Below, piece by piece: positions 33,543-46,413 of a stretch of 64,000 nt of DNA (the stretch's first letter is position 1; every line of letters starts with the position of its first letter). Where the stretch lies: the NCBI GenBank assembly GCA_947685225.1, contig CANTUV010000011.1:64716501-64780500 (forward strand), read 5' to 3'. A program made the position numbers and the translations under genes. The notes under the pieces are model-generated. The model had not been told where the DNA came from and searched no databases. It worked only from the letters and a program-made list of their open reading frames with translations. The stretch comes from Garcia nutans. Taxonomy: Eukaryota > Streptophyta > Magnoliopsida > Malpighiales > Euphorbiaceae.

Positions 33543-34048
33543 CAGGCCCGTCTCTTGGGGGGAGCACCCTGAGCAACCGCTCAGGGCCCCCCAAGAGAAA
33601 CATTAATTTTCCATATGCTAAAAACTGTCAAAAATTAATTTTCCATATGCTAAAATTGACAAAAGTCATTCTAATTAGTAATATTTCAAATTGTCATATT
33701 TTGCTTATTTAATTTATTTTTTTTATTTTATTTGAATCTTTTTTAGCATTAATCCTTAGCAAAAACTATTAAATAAATTAAAAAGTATTGTACGGAACTA
33801 CATGATGAATCCATTTAGGTGTTCAGAATTTCCATATGCTAAAAATAATTTTGATTATTATTATTATTAATTTTAATCCCATTTAAACATCAAGAAAAGA
33901 AACATTAATTAGTTTTTAGCATAATAAAAATAAGTAATTGAGCAAATACTCATAAAGCTAAATATATATATATCGCTCCGACATTATTTTTTAGGGACCC
34001 ATATCTTAATTTTTGCTCGGGACCCCTAAAATGTCCAAGACGGCCCTG
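33543..34048. mobile_element. Non-autonomous hAT element (MITE-like, 506 bp)
   Basis: It starts CAGGCCCGTCT and ends with the inverted partner AGACGGCCCTG. It is flanked by the exact 8-bp TSD AATATTAT at 33535-33542 and 34049-34056. CAGGG-type ends with 8-bp TSDs define hAT transposons. There is no transposase. Just inside the left end is a strong hairpin: an 11-bp arm (33552-33562 with 33587-33597), a 4-base bulge, an 8-bp arm (33567-33574 with 33579-33586) and an AACC loop. An ATTAATTTTCCATATGCTAA block is repeated near 33603 and 33632. Confidence 0.9.
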
Positions 34049-34056
34049 AATATTAT

Positions 34057-36096
34057 CATATTTAATTTAGCTGTCAGAAGAAAAAGTATTGAATCTTCAA
34101 ATATTGTTAATTTTTTTTATATTTCCAGAAAATATTGTTTAAGTTTTTATTATCTATTTTAAACGATAAATATGGCGTGTATTTATTGGTCAACATTAAA
34201 CAATTATTTCGATTATTCAATATATAAATATCAGATTGAATGATTTCAGTGTGAAATTAAATATAAATATTTTATTATTTAAATTGTTTTTATGAAAATA
34301 AAATATATTATGCATTATATTTAAGTTATAATTTTTGACTTTATACTAAAGGCTGCTATAATTTTACATCATATTGTATATTTCAGGAGAATCATTGAAT
34401 CTCATGAGAAAGCAAGAGATTTATTGAACTTCATAAATAGTTTAACAAGAAGTTTAATTATTAAGTTTCTTCGTGTAAACTTGCCAAAAAAAACAAAGAA
34501 AGAAAAAAAAATATGAGTTGTGGGGGTTCAATAGCCAAAGTGTTCTCACTTTTCTACATTAATCTAATTCTTAAGTCTTATCGGTATTATTTCTAATTTA
34601 TAGTAATCAAACAGAAACTGAATCATACGTGAAGCCAATCAATCTGCTCCAAAATTAGCTTTTCAATACACATCATATACTCACCACCATTCTAGCCGCA
34701 TTGCCTTTTGATATACCCTTAGTTTTTTCCATAATATTTCTAAAAAACAAATTTTCAAATTTAAGGAAAAATTTAAATTATTAAAAGGTGCATGACATGG
34801 CATTTTATCCATAAGATGAGATAATATTTAAAATTAAATTACTTAAGAAATTTTGAAGAATATAATAGAGGCTTTTCTTTTTCTCTAATAGTAATTTTAT
34901 TTAAGATAGTATTTTGATATATGACATGCATATTCATGAATATATTTTTCTTCATAGAATAGAATTGTCTTTTTAGTTTTATTTTACGTTTGATTTGGAA
35001 GTTTGATAGTTTTATTTATATTATTATTATTTTTTTATATTAAGCATGTATATAGTGACATGGTTACAGTTAATGAAATAGTTTGAAAAGGCAATAAGTT
35101 TATAGATATATGAAGTCACTATTTCCTCATTGGTAGCATTTTTTTAGAACCTTAATAAAATCATGATGGATTTTATCAATAAATTATTTGTGTTAAAAAC
35201 AAAAATAAAAAGAGAAAAGAGGGGACAATTTATATATATTTTTATGATGAATACATGTATAATCTATTAAATTTTATTTTAAAATTCAAATTTTATAATG
35301 AATATAATTAATATATTTCAATTATTTTAAGAATAATTTTGAAGCAACTCAATTCATTCAACTGAATTTTCATTCAATTGTGTTTTTCAGATTGTGAAGC
35401 GTTAAGCAGTGATGAGTACAAAATTTATTTTAAATTAAATTTACTTAAAAAACTAATTACGAATTAATATAATGAAATTCATGAGAATGGAAAAAGGGTC
35501 TTTTTTTTAAAAAAAGAAAAAATATTTTCTAATTTTATTATTTTTTTTTACTTTGGAGTTTACGATTAATTTTTAAATAAGATTTATAATTTGTAAATTA
35601 ACACCACATATTATTAAAAGGGAAAAACAAAACCATACACCTTTTTTTTTATTTACTTGACATAAGCAACCGCAGGCAGATAGTCGATGGCTTTAAATGT
35701 GTTAAACAGAAGGGGCTTACATTTGCAATTTTGTCAAATGTAATCCTCATCTTTTTTTATTTATATAAACTTTGTCACGTCTCCTTAAATTTTCTTTCAT
35801 TTTTTCCAAACAAAAGACAAAAAATTTTAATTTAATGTCTTGACCTGAAGTTTCGTGCAAATAGTAATCTGTAATTTTTTTTTCTTTGAAATTTTTTCTC
35901 CGTGTGTTTTTCAAAAAATAGCCGTAATTATTTGGACTATAATGGAATGACCGAGAAATTTTCTCCTTTAACTAAAGATTTTAAGTTCAACCTTGAATAT
36001 ATGTTGTTTTTAAAATTTAAAAATGAACGTTTTTCTTTTTTAATGAATTAATCTAACGCAAATTTAGATTAGCATATTAATTTTTAAATTATAAAA
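34057..36096. other. AT-rich spacer
   Basis: No gene or repeat boundary could be supported. Confidence 0.5.
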
Positions 36097-36842
36097 GGGT
36101 GTTTCTCAAAACTGGAGCTTTTCAACTTATTGTGAATAAGTGATTTTTAGATTATAATCAGATTAAAAATAGGCAGTTAAGTGTTTATGTAAACTAGTTA
36201 ATAATCAGCTTATAATCAGTTTATAATCAGTTAAGTGTTTCTATAAAATCAACTTATAATCAGTTTTTAATTACAGAAACTGTCAAAATGACCAAACTGT
36301 CCCTGAGTTTATTTATTGTATAAAAATAATTTTTTAAATGTCAATTTAAAATTTATTTTACAATTATAATAATAATAATAATAAAATTTATTTAATAATA
36401 ATAATAATAATATTGGTGTTATCAATAAATTATACAAATAAAAAACTACCATGTAAATATTACCAAATTAATTAGAATCCTAAAAATATTAATTAGAATC
36501 CTAAAAATAAAATTTTTTTGATGGAAACTAAAGTGTATATGGTGGGCAAATTTGAAATATTGAAGATTAAGTATGGATAGTATAGTCTTTTACTTGGTCA
36601 AAATTTTTTTATGGAAACTAAAGTGTATATGGTAGGCAAATTTGAAATATTGAAGATTAAGTATGGATAGTATAGTCTTTTACTTGCTTAAAAAAAGTAG
36701 CAAAACTCAACTTTTAAAAAACTGATTAAAATCATATTATAATCTACTATTTAAGTTTTCAGAAATGTTTAAATAAACAACTTATAATCTAAAAACTGCT
36801 TATAATCAGTTTTGACCAGCTTTTAAGTTTTGAAAAATACCC
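36097..36842. mobile_element. TIR element of about 746 bp with an internal tandem duplication
   Basis: The left end GGGTGTTTCTCAAAACT and the inverted right end GGGTATTTTTCAAAACT form terminal inverted repeats, and both ends continue into repeated 'cttataatcag' blocks. No transposase is present. A matching TSD could not be resolved, so the superfamily is open. An (AAT)n run at 36367-36412 and a 90-bp tandem duplication at 36512-36690 lie inside. Confidence 0.65.
36512..36690. repeat. 90-bp tandem duplication
   Basis: Two copies with period 90 (ATGGAAACTA starts at 36521 and again at 36611) are nearly identical, with only one substitution and a few end differences. This indicates a recent duplication inside the older TIR element. 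Confidence 0.9.
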
Positions 36843-38874
36843 TAATATTTATAATAAAAAATCAGTAATTTCAATTTTTTTTAACGAAATGGGGATTTCA
36901 TTATGAATCAATTATTACTAACCAAGGAATGTGTAAGATTCACGTAATTCCCAATATTATTTAACTAATACATGAATTGCACTGATACTGTCTTCTATTT
37001 GCCACGCTTATAGATTAAACTTGATACGTTCTAAACTTTAAGACCGAGCTCTCATATTAAAGTGCATCTTGGTTCTAAATGCTCTTGGTCCTATCAAGCT
37101 ATTTAGGTGACATAACTCTAACATAATAGTCATACAATATTGATATGTCCATAAAATTCGCTAGCACACTCGGACTTTATCTCTTACTCCTCAGTTGTAA
37201 TTAGGAATGAATTTTCACAGATTAAAAAAAAAATTCTAACTAACTTAGCTCGCCTACTTACAGACAAATTGACAACTGATTTAAGCATTAGAATTTTTCC
37301 TCTAAAATCTAATTTTTTTTTCTTTTCTTATAGATAAAAGAGCCGGTTAAAATAAAACCCAAATATAAGTCAAAAGTTGAAAGTTCATCTCCTCATTATG
37401 TACTATTTGTAAAATGGCGAACAAACCTAAATTTAACATATTATTCAACAAGAAAATAGCAATCATCTAATTATTAGATATATATATACAATGTGTGTAT
37501 ATATATATATATATTAAATCTTTATATATGTATTGAAAAAATTGAAATAGCCGTAATTTCAATTTCTATATATGTAAATAAATTAAAATTGTCTTTTGAT
37601 TCTCTCATTTTTTTAAGCCAAAACCACATTTCTTTTTAAAAAAATAATATATAAATATTATATATTACAAGTTGCAATAGTAAGGACACAACTTGCCCCA
37701 TCATTGGAGCAACAACCTTGGCTAGTTGATAAGATCAAATTAAGAATAAACTAATTGGACATAAATAGATATTATAAGTAGGTCTACGTTTCAAATATCC
37801 TTAGTTTATAGGGGGGTGCTTATCTAGTTAATTATTTAATCAGTATTACCTCTTCTCTCCCCTTTGAGCATGACCTTCTTTTATACTCTTAAAAAAAATA
37901 TCTAGTAGCTATTGGTTAAACATCTGATTAATCAAATATTCAAATTAATATAGAGTGGAGAATAGTGTAATTAAAAAATTTATATTGTTTCCATTAATTA
38001 TCCATGATCAATTAATTATAAGATAAATTCAATTAGCTTAAGTTTAATTTGACTTTGATTTTTGATAGATTTAAATCAAATCCGACATAAAACGAAAAAT
38101 TAAAAATTTATGTTGATATCAAAAGATATAGCTGAGTTATAAATTTTTAATAAAGTGATAGATATATGCATATATATATATATAATTGAAATTTTTTTGT
38201 CAATACTATTATATATCATATAATTTTTGTCATAATAATTTTAATTCTCAATTGTAAAAAAAATCACAAATGTTATAATTTTTTAATTTGTAAAATTAAA
38301 AAATAAATTGTATATATATGTCATTTTTTTTTATTTTTTCTTATAATAAATATTACAGTATTTTGAACAATCACCATTTCTGCAGAAATTTTAATTTGAA
38401 TATGCCGTACATCGAAATGGTCAAGTTGTACGTTGCAGTACTCTTTTATTATTATTATTATTTGAATTTGTACTTATAGTACTCAATAAAGAATCTGAGT
38501 GTAGTTGTACTTATTATTATTTATTATGTTGTCATTGATCAGCTATTAAATAAACAATAATTAAAAAAATAAATAACTAATCGAATGCAACAGTATTAAA
38601 AAGGTTACAGATAAAATGTTATAAAAAAAACAAGGTTATATATATTTATATATGCAGATCGAGATGTTGACAATTAATTATAATAATTTCTATGACTTTT
38701 TCCAAGTCAATGGATCGCTATTTGCAGTATAAAACATTTATTTTTAACTATGTCAAATTTTCTATGACTTTGGAGCATGTATAACCTAAGCTATAATAAG
38801 AATTATACATACCGCTTTCAAAGGAATATCACGTTTATGTTTAGCTATAATTCATTCTTTTTTGTTTTAATTTT
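36843..38874. other. AT-rich spacer with TA microsatellites
   Basis: (TA)n runs occur near 37,485-37,515 and 38,170-38,184. No supported gene. Confidence 0.5.
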
Positions 38875-38882
38875 CTTTTTAA

Positions 38883-39326
38883 CAGCGGCGAAACCAGGAA
38901 ATGACAGAGGGGGGTCAAAATTTACTGAGACGGCTGCTCCGAGCGGTGGCCGGTGGTGGTTGTCGGTGGGCCGGCGGTGGTGGAGTTGCTGGCTTGGCTT
39001 GGGGAGGAAAGGGGGAGAGGGAAGAAGGAGAGGGGAAGAGGAGAACGTTTTTTTATTTTTAAACCGACCCCTGGCGAAACGGCGTCGTTTCGCCAGGGGT
39101 CATTTTATAAAAAAAAAAAAAATTAGTCCCTAGGGACTAAATTATAAAAAAAATTAAAGTTATTTGCAGCGAGGGGTTCGTCTACCCCTCGCGGCAGAAA
39201 CTGCTAAACTTAGCCAAGGGGGGTTGAGTTTAGCTTCTCCTCCACCGGCACCTTCTATTCTGAGCGCCGGTGGCGGTGAGGGGGGGTCGTGTGACCCTAC
39301 ACGACCCCATAGTGGTTCCGCCGCTG
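38883..39326. mobile_element. GC-rich non-autonomous hAT element (444 bp)
   Basis: Ends CAGCGGCGAAACCA and the inverted partner TGGTTCCGCCGCTG are flanked by the exact 8-bp TSD CTTTTTAA (38875-38882 and 39327-39334). This is diagnostic of a hAT insertion. It is far more GC-rich than its surroundings. Inside is a perfect 16-bp inverted repeat (39066-39081 with 39086-39101, loop GCGT). A shorter ORF through the left half is a composition artefact. Part of it resembles the GC-rich repeat in the intron at 59,690-60,190. Confidence 0.92.
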
Positions 39327-39334
39327 CTTTTTAA

Positions 39335-40420
39335 TATATGTTTAGCTAATTAAGTTGCCCAATTCCAGTTATATTCTGACTTAAATTCATAGAAACAAGA
39401 AAAAGTTTGTTTCATGTTTTTCTTTCGGAGTCTTTTTAATTAATTTATCAAGTGCAAATTTAATTTATATTTGATTAAACAATTTTTTTTAATATTAAAA
39501 TTCAAAATTAATTAATAAAATTTTAACGCTAATTATATCTACTTTAGTTAAAGTAATTGTGTCTTATAAAAAGATCATATTAATTAATTGCTTAGTTTGT
39601 CTTACCTAATATGGGCGGTCACTAATTAATGGTTTATAATTACTTATTTAACTACAAACTTAGGAAATGTCGTTGCTTTCACCCACCTCACATTATTTTG
39701 AAAATATTAATTATGGACTGTCCCTTTAAACTATAATCAAGCATTATATAAAACCAAAATCAAGATAATATTATATATATATATATAATAGTGTAAAATA
39801 AAAAACAACTTATTTTAATTATATATATCAGCTCATCAACCACCAAAATTTCAAACTATTTCTTTCAAATATTTTATAATTACATTTCTAAAACATATAT
39901 ATTTATTATTTTAGACAGGGTCCTAATGATTCACCTAATGAAAACAAATTCAGTTGAGTATATTAATTGGTTAATTTGTTTTTTTTTCCTTAATTACAAG
40001 TGTAGTATTTATTAATTGTGAAAAAAAAAACACTGCTTCCAGAACATATATACGTATAAGATATATGATTAATTTTTCGTTTTTCTTTTTTATTTTAGTT
40101 ATATATAAGGTGGTAATCATTGTCTTATTATTAATTTAACTACTTAAGAATAAAGAAAAGTAATGACGAAATAAATAAATAAAATGAATTTTTCATTAAT
40201 ATTTATACACAAAGTGATCATTTTTCCTTTTTTTTTGTTGAGAAATTATAATATTTTTTGTTGTATCATAATGAAAACATAATATATTCATACTTATTAT
40301 AATTTTTTTAAGAACAATAGAGTTGTTTTCTTTAAAGGCAATAATATTTTTATATATCGGAAACATTGGGAAAAACAAAAGCATGACAATATAATTTTTC
40401 ATCTTTTAAATTGTGTGACG
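39335..40420. other. AT-rich upstream region of the CRR4-like gene
   Basis: AT-rich with a (TA)n run at about 39,770-39,788. No gene seen. Confidence 0.5.
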
Positions 40421-40429
40421 ACACGTGGC
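40421..40429 (+). promoter_or_regulatory. ABRE/G-box-like element upstream of the CRR4-like gene
   Basis: ACACGTGGC, the abscisic-acid-response type of G-box core, lies 126 bp before the ATG. The role is inferred from the motif and its position only. Confidence 0.4.
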
Positions 40430-40554
40430 TTAAACGTTGGGCAGCGTTTACCCTTATCTCCGGCGACAGTTATCCGTTGTAAAGATTGAAGGAAAATAAT
40501 TTATTGAGTTGAAGAACGTTTCGAGGAATTAAATTTAAAGAAAAACTTGAATTA

Positions 40555-42444
40555 ATGCTTGTCTCTGCCAATATAAATCAACAGCGATGGAATTCGCCAT
40601 TCTCAACTCTAATTTTGCTGCAAAAATGCAAGACTCTAAACGATATAAATCAAATCCATGCAAGAATGATAACAACTGGTATTGCAAAAAACACTTGTTT
40701 AACCACCAAAATCATACTCTCACTCTCTTCTTCACCACACTCTCTTGTCAGCGAGTTCGCTAGCAGCATCTTCTTTGGGCATCATATTTCTGGGGTAGAA
40801 ACAGAAGAAAAGGAAGACCCTTTTCTTTGGAATGCTATAATTAAAACTTACTCTCATGGGGATGACCCAATACAGGGATTGTTAATTTTCTCTTTGATGC
40901 TTGAGAATGGGGTTTCTGTTGATAGGTTTTCATTGTCTTTGGTTTTGAAAGCATGTTCTCGAGTTAGTTTGGTTAAGGAAGGAATGCAGATTCATGGGTT
41001 TTTGGAAAAAATGGGACTTGGGTCGGATGTGTTTTTGCAAAATTGTTTGATGACTTTGTATTTAAGATGCTGGTGCCTTGAGCATGCACGTCTAGTGTTT
41101 GATACAATGCAAAAGAGGGACTGTGTTTCGTATAATTCAATGATAAATGGCTATGTGAAGCGTGGTGAAATTGACCTGGCATGTGAATTGTTTGAACTTA
41201 TGCCATCAGGGAAGAGGAATTTGATATCTTGGAATTCTTTAATAAGCGGGTACGTGCAGTCAGAAAATGGGCTCGAGCTTGCTTCTGAGTTGTTTGAGAA
41301 AATGCCTGAAAGGGACCTGATTTCTTGGAACTCCATGATTGATGGATGTGCGAAATGTGGGAGGATGGAAGATGCTCAGGCTTTGTTTGATAGGATGCCA
41401 GAAAGGGATATGGTGACCTGGGCTAACATGATCAGTGGATATGCAAAACTAGGCCGTATCAATATTTCTAGAAGTTATTTTGATGACATGCCTGAAAGAG
41501 ATGTTGTTGTCTGTAATGCCATGATGAGTGGCTATGTACAAAATGGTTATTGCATGGAAGCTTTAGATATCTTCTATGATATGCAAACTGAGAATAATTT
41601 GTCTCCTGATAATGCCACATTGTTGATTGCTCTGTCTGCGATTGCCCAATTAGGACATGTTGAAAAAGGCGTAGCAATACATTGCTATCTAAAGGAAAAT
41701 GGACTTTCCCTGGAGCGGAAACTTGGTGTTGCCCTGATTGACATGTATTCTAAGTGTGGCAGCATAGAGAATGCGATGTTGGTCTTTGAGGACATAAAAG
41801 AAAAAAGTATAGATCATTGGAATGCGATGATCAATGGGTTGGCCATTCATGGCTTGGGTGAACTAGCTTTTGAATTGCTCTTGGAGATGGTGAGGATGCA
41901 GATAAAACCGGATGATATAACATTTATTGGATTGTTAAATGCTTGTGGCCATTCTGGCTTGATGAAGGAAGGGATAGTGTGCTTTGAGCTTATGAGAAGA
42001 GTTTACAAAGTGGGGCCAAAACTGCAACATTATGGATGCATGGTTGACATCCTCAGCCGAGCAGGGCACATAGAAGACGCCAGAAAATTTGTAGAGGAAA
42101 TGCCAATTGAACCGAATGATGTGATTTGGAGAACTTTGGCTAGTGCTTGCAAGGCTCATGAAAGCTTTAGCACTGGTGAACCTTTAGCTGAACATCTAAT
42201 AAAGCTAGATGTTTCTAAGTCGAGTTCTTATGTGCTTCTATCCAATATGTATGCTGGTCTTCATAAGTGGAACGACGTTAGTAGGGTTAGAACAATGATG
42301 AAAGAAAGAAACTTGAAGAAAATTCCTGGTTGCAGTTGGATTGAAATAGATGGTAATGTTCATGAATTCTCTGTGCAAGACAAGTCGCATCCTCAAGTAA
42401 TAGAGATCTATTCCTTGCTGAATAGTGTTTCCATGCCCAACTAA
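40555..42444 (+). CDS. CRR4: PLS-class PPR protein, CRR4-like plastid RNA-editing factor
   Basis: Arabidopsis CRR4 (At2g45350) creates the AUG start codon of plastid ndhD by C-to-U editing, which is needed for the chloroplast NDH complex. This intronless 629-codon ORF starts MLVSANINQQRW and closely follows CRR4: MLENGVSVDRFSLSLVLKAC, YNSMINGYVKRGEIDLACEL, WANMISGYAKLGRI, IDHWNAMINGLAIHGLGE and the E-domain region GCSWIEIDGNVHEF. It is an array of P, L and S repeats (35, 35-36 and 31 residues) followed by an E/E+ domain. It has no DYW domain, as in CRR4, so the deaminase must come from a partner. A plastid transit peptide is expected at the N-terminus but is not obvious by eye. The ORF is complete. 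Confidence 0.92.
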   Translation: MLVSANINQQRWNSPFSTLILLQKCKTLNDINQIHARMITTGIAKNTCLTTKIILSLSSSPHSLVSEFASSIFFGHHISGVETEEKEDPFLWNAIIKTYSHGDDPIQGLLIFSLMLENGVSVDRFSLSLVLKACSRVSLVKEGMQIHGFLEKMGLGSDVFLQNCLMTLYLRCWCLEHARLVFDTMQKRDCVSYNSMINGYVKRGEIDLACELFELMPSGKRNLISWNSLISGYVQSENGLELASELFEKMPERDLISWNSMIDGCAKCGRMEDAQALFDRMPERDMVTWANMISGYAKLGRINISRSYFDDMPERDVVVCNAMMSGYVQNGYCMEALDIFYDMQTENNLSPDNATLLIALSAIAQLGHVEKGVAIHCYLKENGLSLERKLGVALIDMYSKCGSIENAMLVFEDIKEKSIDHWNAMINGLAIHGLGELAFELLLEMVRMQIKPDDITFIGLLNACGHSGLMKEGIVCFELMRRVYKVGPKLQHYGCMVDILSRAGHIEDARKFVEEMPIEPNDVIWRTLASACKAHESFSTGEPLAEHLIKLDVSKSSSYVLLSNMYAGLHKWNDVSRVRTMMKERNLKKIPGCSWIEIDGNVHEFSVQDKSHPQVIEIYSLLNSVSMPN

Positions 42445-43687
42445 GAGGTCATCTATTATCGTTAGAAATTATGATTGCCTTAAAAGCATCATGGTTAGCT
42501 ATGGATGAGTGAATCCGTTGTGCAATCTGTGTAGAAAGACTCCTCATCTTAAGTGCTCTGCGTTGTGGTGTTAAAACCTGGATTAAGTTAGATATCACCA
42601 TTTCCCAGTAAAATGTTAAAAATAAAAGTGTTCATAGTTTATATTTTGTATGTTTACATCATTGACCATGAAGTTATATTTTGATCTCTAGTCTCTGCTC
42701 CAGTTTTATTTAATTCATGTTTGCTAATGGTTTGAGTGAACAACTAACTTACAGGGTACTTTGAACCACAAGCGTATGATAAGCCAAAAAATTCTGCAAG
42801 TCATCTTCTATGATATTTTAGCAATAATTTTATGGAAGCCGCAAGTGACAGTAGAAAATTCATTATGGAGCAAATCACCTTCACTGAATATTTCTTTCTT
42901 GAAATTTACTTTTTGGCTTCTTGCTGTGGTAATACAGAGAATAGCCATGTTATTTTACCGTTTAAACACTTCAATCTAGGGAAGAAAAGACTAACGAAGC
43001 GGACAAGAAACATTCACAGGCTTGTGTAAAAGTAATAAAAAAGCCAAAACTTTCTGTCTCGAGAGTCGACGAGAGAGAACATTTTATTGTGTAGGTAGAT
43101 GTAGGTGTAAGATTTGCCATATTAGACCCATCTATGCCAAAATCTGAGGCAAAGATACACGAATTCAATGGCCAATTTTGGCTAAATTCTACCTTTAGTT
43201 CTTTAGCGAAGCTATTTTGTCCATTTATTGGTTGGCCATTTCTGTTAACTAAACAGTTTCCAGAGAATCACATGTTAGGTTCTGCTACATGTTGAAAACA
43301 TTCTGGACTAATGTTATTGGCGTATATATTAGCAAATTGCGGGTACCAATTGTACCTTGCAAAGCAGAATTAAAGGTGAAGAGCCCAATATTATTTCTTT
43401 TCTTATCTTTATCTGCTATCACTTGGAGAATTGAATAGGGTAAGCATAATCTTTAACAAAACTAACATTGAGATCATTGCCTAAATTCAGTTCATTACAA
43501 CTCCTTACAAATTACAATAATCCAGAGCAAACATGATGTTTACAGCTTCTTACAATCCTCAAGAAAGGACAATAATGTTAGATAAATATTAGCAACTGAA
43601 CTTCGATATTAGCTAGTAGTCAGTTAAGGATCAAAGAATTGCCTCTTGTTTGAAAATTGAGGCTAAATGTCCATAATTCTGAATATG
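42445..43687. other. Spacer between CRR4-like and LRR-RLK genes (convergent)
   Basis: Holds the two 3' UTRs. The short ORFs here show no homology and are not supported. Confidence 0.55.
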
Positions 43688-46413
43688 TCAAGGAGCGACT
43701 GTAAATCCACTTAATTCTTGCAACAAAAATTCCATGGTTGGCCTGTGATTAGGAGATTCATGAGTGCAAAGTAGAGCTAATCTCCCAAGTTTGGCTGCCT
43801 CTGATGAGGAGAACATTCTATCAAGATTTGCATCAATAAAGTCTTCAACCGCGCATGATTCCACTGCATGGCGAATCAATGGGGTGACATTACGCTTTCC
43901 ACTGAGGATTTGTAGTATAATCATACCAAATGCAAAAACGTCACTCTTTTCAGTGAAACGGCCTGTAGTTGTGTACTCAGGAGCCAGGTATCCCATGGCA
44001 GCACTAGCTTTTAGCATAGAGAAGATAATGTCATCTGCAAGAATCTTGTGCAGGCCAGAATCTGAGAGCAATGGATTATATCGTCTGTCAATGAGAACTT
44101 TCTCAGCTGATATATTCTGGTGAAATAGAGCAGATTTATTTCCTCTAGTCCCGTGCAAATACCCAATACCTGGTTAAGAAGGAATAAAACTTAAGTCACC
44201 ACAAGAAGAAGAATGTAAAGAGCTGGTAAATTTTATGTTAACTTCAAGGCTAGCAGATGGACTAACCTTTGGCGATACCGTTTATGATAGATATTCTGGT
44301 AGGCCACTCAAGAACTTTCCCACTGCCCTTTTTCACATCAAGATACTGCAACAGATTTCCATTTGGGACAAAATCATAAATTAGAAAACACTCCCCCCTC
44401 CCTTTCGAACAGCAAAAGCCTCTTAACCTCACCAAATTGTCATGCTTCAATGAGGTCAGAATCTTTAACCCCTTCAGAAAGTCAGCTTCATCAGATTTGC
44501 AACTTGTTTTGGTAATGCACTTTACAACAACTGATCCGTCTCTCAGGATTCCCTTGTAGGTGGCAGAGAAATTACTCTTCTCCAACAAATTCACATCAGA
44601 GAAACATTGAGTTGCTCGTTCCACGTCTTCTAAATTGAACATGAAGCTCTCAAGAAATTCTTGAGAAAGTCCAATTTTGTTCTGGCCTATGGCCAAGGGA
44701 TCCCACCCATTGGAATACTCTAGGCATATAAGTGGAGAGGCACTCTTCCTGTAAGCCTCCATGAACTGGTCAGTACTAAGCCTGCCATCTGTAGTGTCTA
44801 AAGCACTTCCAATTTTCTGTTTTCGTCGACGGTACCACGAAAATGTGAAAAGTCCAGTAATCATCAATACAATGAATACTCCAATTACACCAAATGCAAC
44901 ACCGTATTGTGAGTTTTTGGATGAATTTGAACAGTGAGTTTGGCTGCAGTTAGAAGGCAAGTATGCAGATTCAGGTATATCCCTTTGCAAAGGGCCACGA
45001 GGTTTGAAAGGTTCAGGTCTATTTGGGTTGAGATTTCCAGAAGCTGTACATGTTTCCAAGTTAGGAAACCCAACTCCACATAAGTCATGATTGTTGTCAT
45101 ATTGGAATCCACTATTCAGCCTCTTCAGAGCTTCATTTTTCATCACGAAAAGTAAAAGTGGAGTCAAAACTCAATTCCATCTCAGTTTTCCTGACATTAA
45201 ACCATACATAAAGGAAAGCATATGCAAGAACAATTTGATAATTTGGGAAACCATATTACCTGGAGGTACATTCCCAGAGAGACTGTTGTTACGAATGTCA
45301 AAAACCTGTAGCAAATGAGCATCAGCTAATTTTACTGGTATAGAACCAAAAAGGCCATTAAAACTCAAATCCAGCCTTGTTAACAGCCCCAAATCCCCCA
45401 AACTTGCAGGAATTGCACTAGTTAGCTGATTATATTGTAGAGCAAGGACATTAAGCTTCTTCAGAGATCCCAGTTGTGTTGGTACGCTACCAGTCAACTT
45501 ATTGTAACAAAGCTGCAAAACTGCAAACAAAGAGATCTACACTGAGGCTCAGTGGTAAAAATTTTCCACTTGGCAGCAGTTGTTGCCTTAAACATGACTT
45601 GGTTGTCCAAAATAGCTTAAAAATTATATGGAAATAAAAAAAATTAACTATTCAAGTAATCATTCAGGTACTGATGAAGGGAGCTGAAATGTAGTTGGGC
45701 CTTTGAGCATAAGTAACGAATTACCCAGTGTCTGTTCTCTGTAATTAATGAGAAAGTTTCATTCTTTTTTGTTTAGCCACGAGGTAATTATTTCAAACAA
45801 CTATACAAAAACAGTAAAGGTCGAGACTTTTTGCCTTTTTAGGATCATCAGTTCAATTTTTTTGAAATACCCAGTTCATAAAATATCTTAGAAAACTAAG
45901 ACATTAAATCTTGAATAAAAATATCAAGAACAGTATTTCAACCAAAAGCAAAGAAGCAAAAAATTCTACAAAAACTTAAAAAAACTGACCTTGAAGATTA
46001 GACATGTTGCCAATCTGAGGCGGAATCTGACCAGAAAGATTATTGACATTTAGGTACAAATCTCGCAGTTGAGTCAGCTCAGCAATCTCTTTGGGTATCT
46101 CTCCACTCAGTGCATTGAAATGCAGATACAAGCCAGTTAAGCTCTTGAGCCCACCTACAGCCGCAGGTATCTGACCGTAAAGACCCTTCCCCTGAAGAGA
46201 AATATTAGCAACAAGGCCTTGCTCATTGCAAGCCACGCCCTCGAAAGACCCAGCACAAGGGTCAGTGTTGGGTACCCAGGAAGTCAAGAACCGGTTATGG
46301 GGATCAAGGGAGGCCTTGATTTGAAAGAGAAGTTGGAGTTCTTCAGCTAAAGAGGAAGTTATCGAGAGTAAAAGGAAGAAGAAAGTGAGCATGTAAAAAG
46401 TGAGATTTTGCAT
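43688..46413 (-). CDS. LRR receptor-like pseudokinase, 4 exons
   Basis: Single-pass plasma-membrane receptor-like protein. Exons 46413-45990, 45520-45260, 45130-44267 and 44169-43688, all GT-AG, give 676 residues. A signal peptide (about 1-22) precedes the LRR N-cap and seven leucine-rich repeats (LYLHFNALSGEIPKEI, LYLNVNNLSGQIPPQI, LALQYNQLTSAIPASL). A Cys pair region follows, with the membrane helix at about 304-326 and the kinase domain at about 395-670. The ATP lysine (VVVK, 432) is present. There is no Gly-rich loop, the HRD site reads HQN (533-535) and DFG reads DSG (553-555), so phosphotransfer is unlikely. PEYTTTGRFTEKSDVFAFG is intact. It matches the At2g45340-type receptor kinases in position and, from memory, in sequence. 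Convergent with the CRR4-like gene. Confidence 0.93.

Noticed and set aside
38777..39133. 118-codon ORF crossing the GC-rich hAT MITE
   Set aside because: It begins in AT-rich DNA and runs through the MITE; Gly/Arg-rich composition comes from the element.
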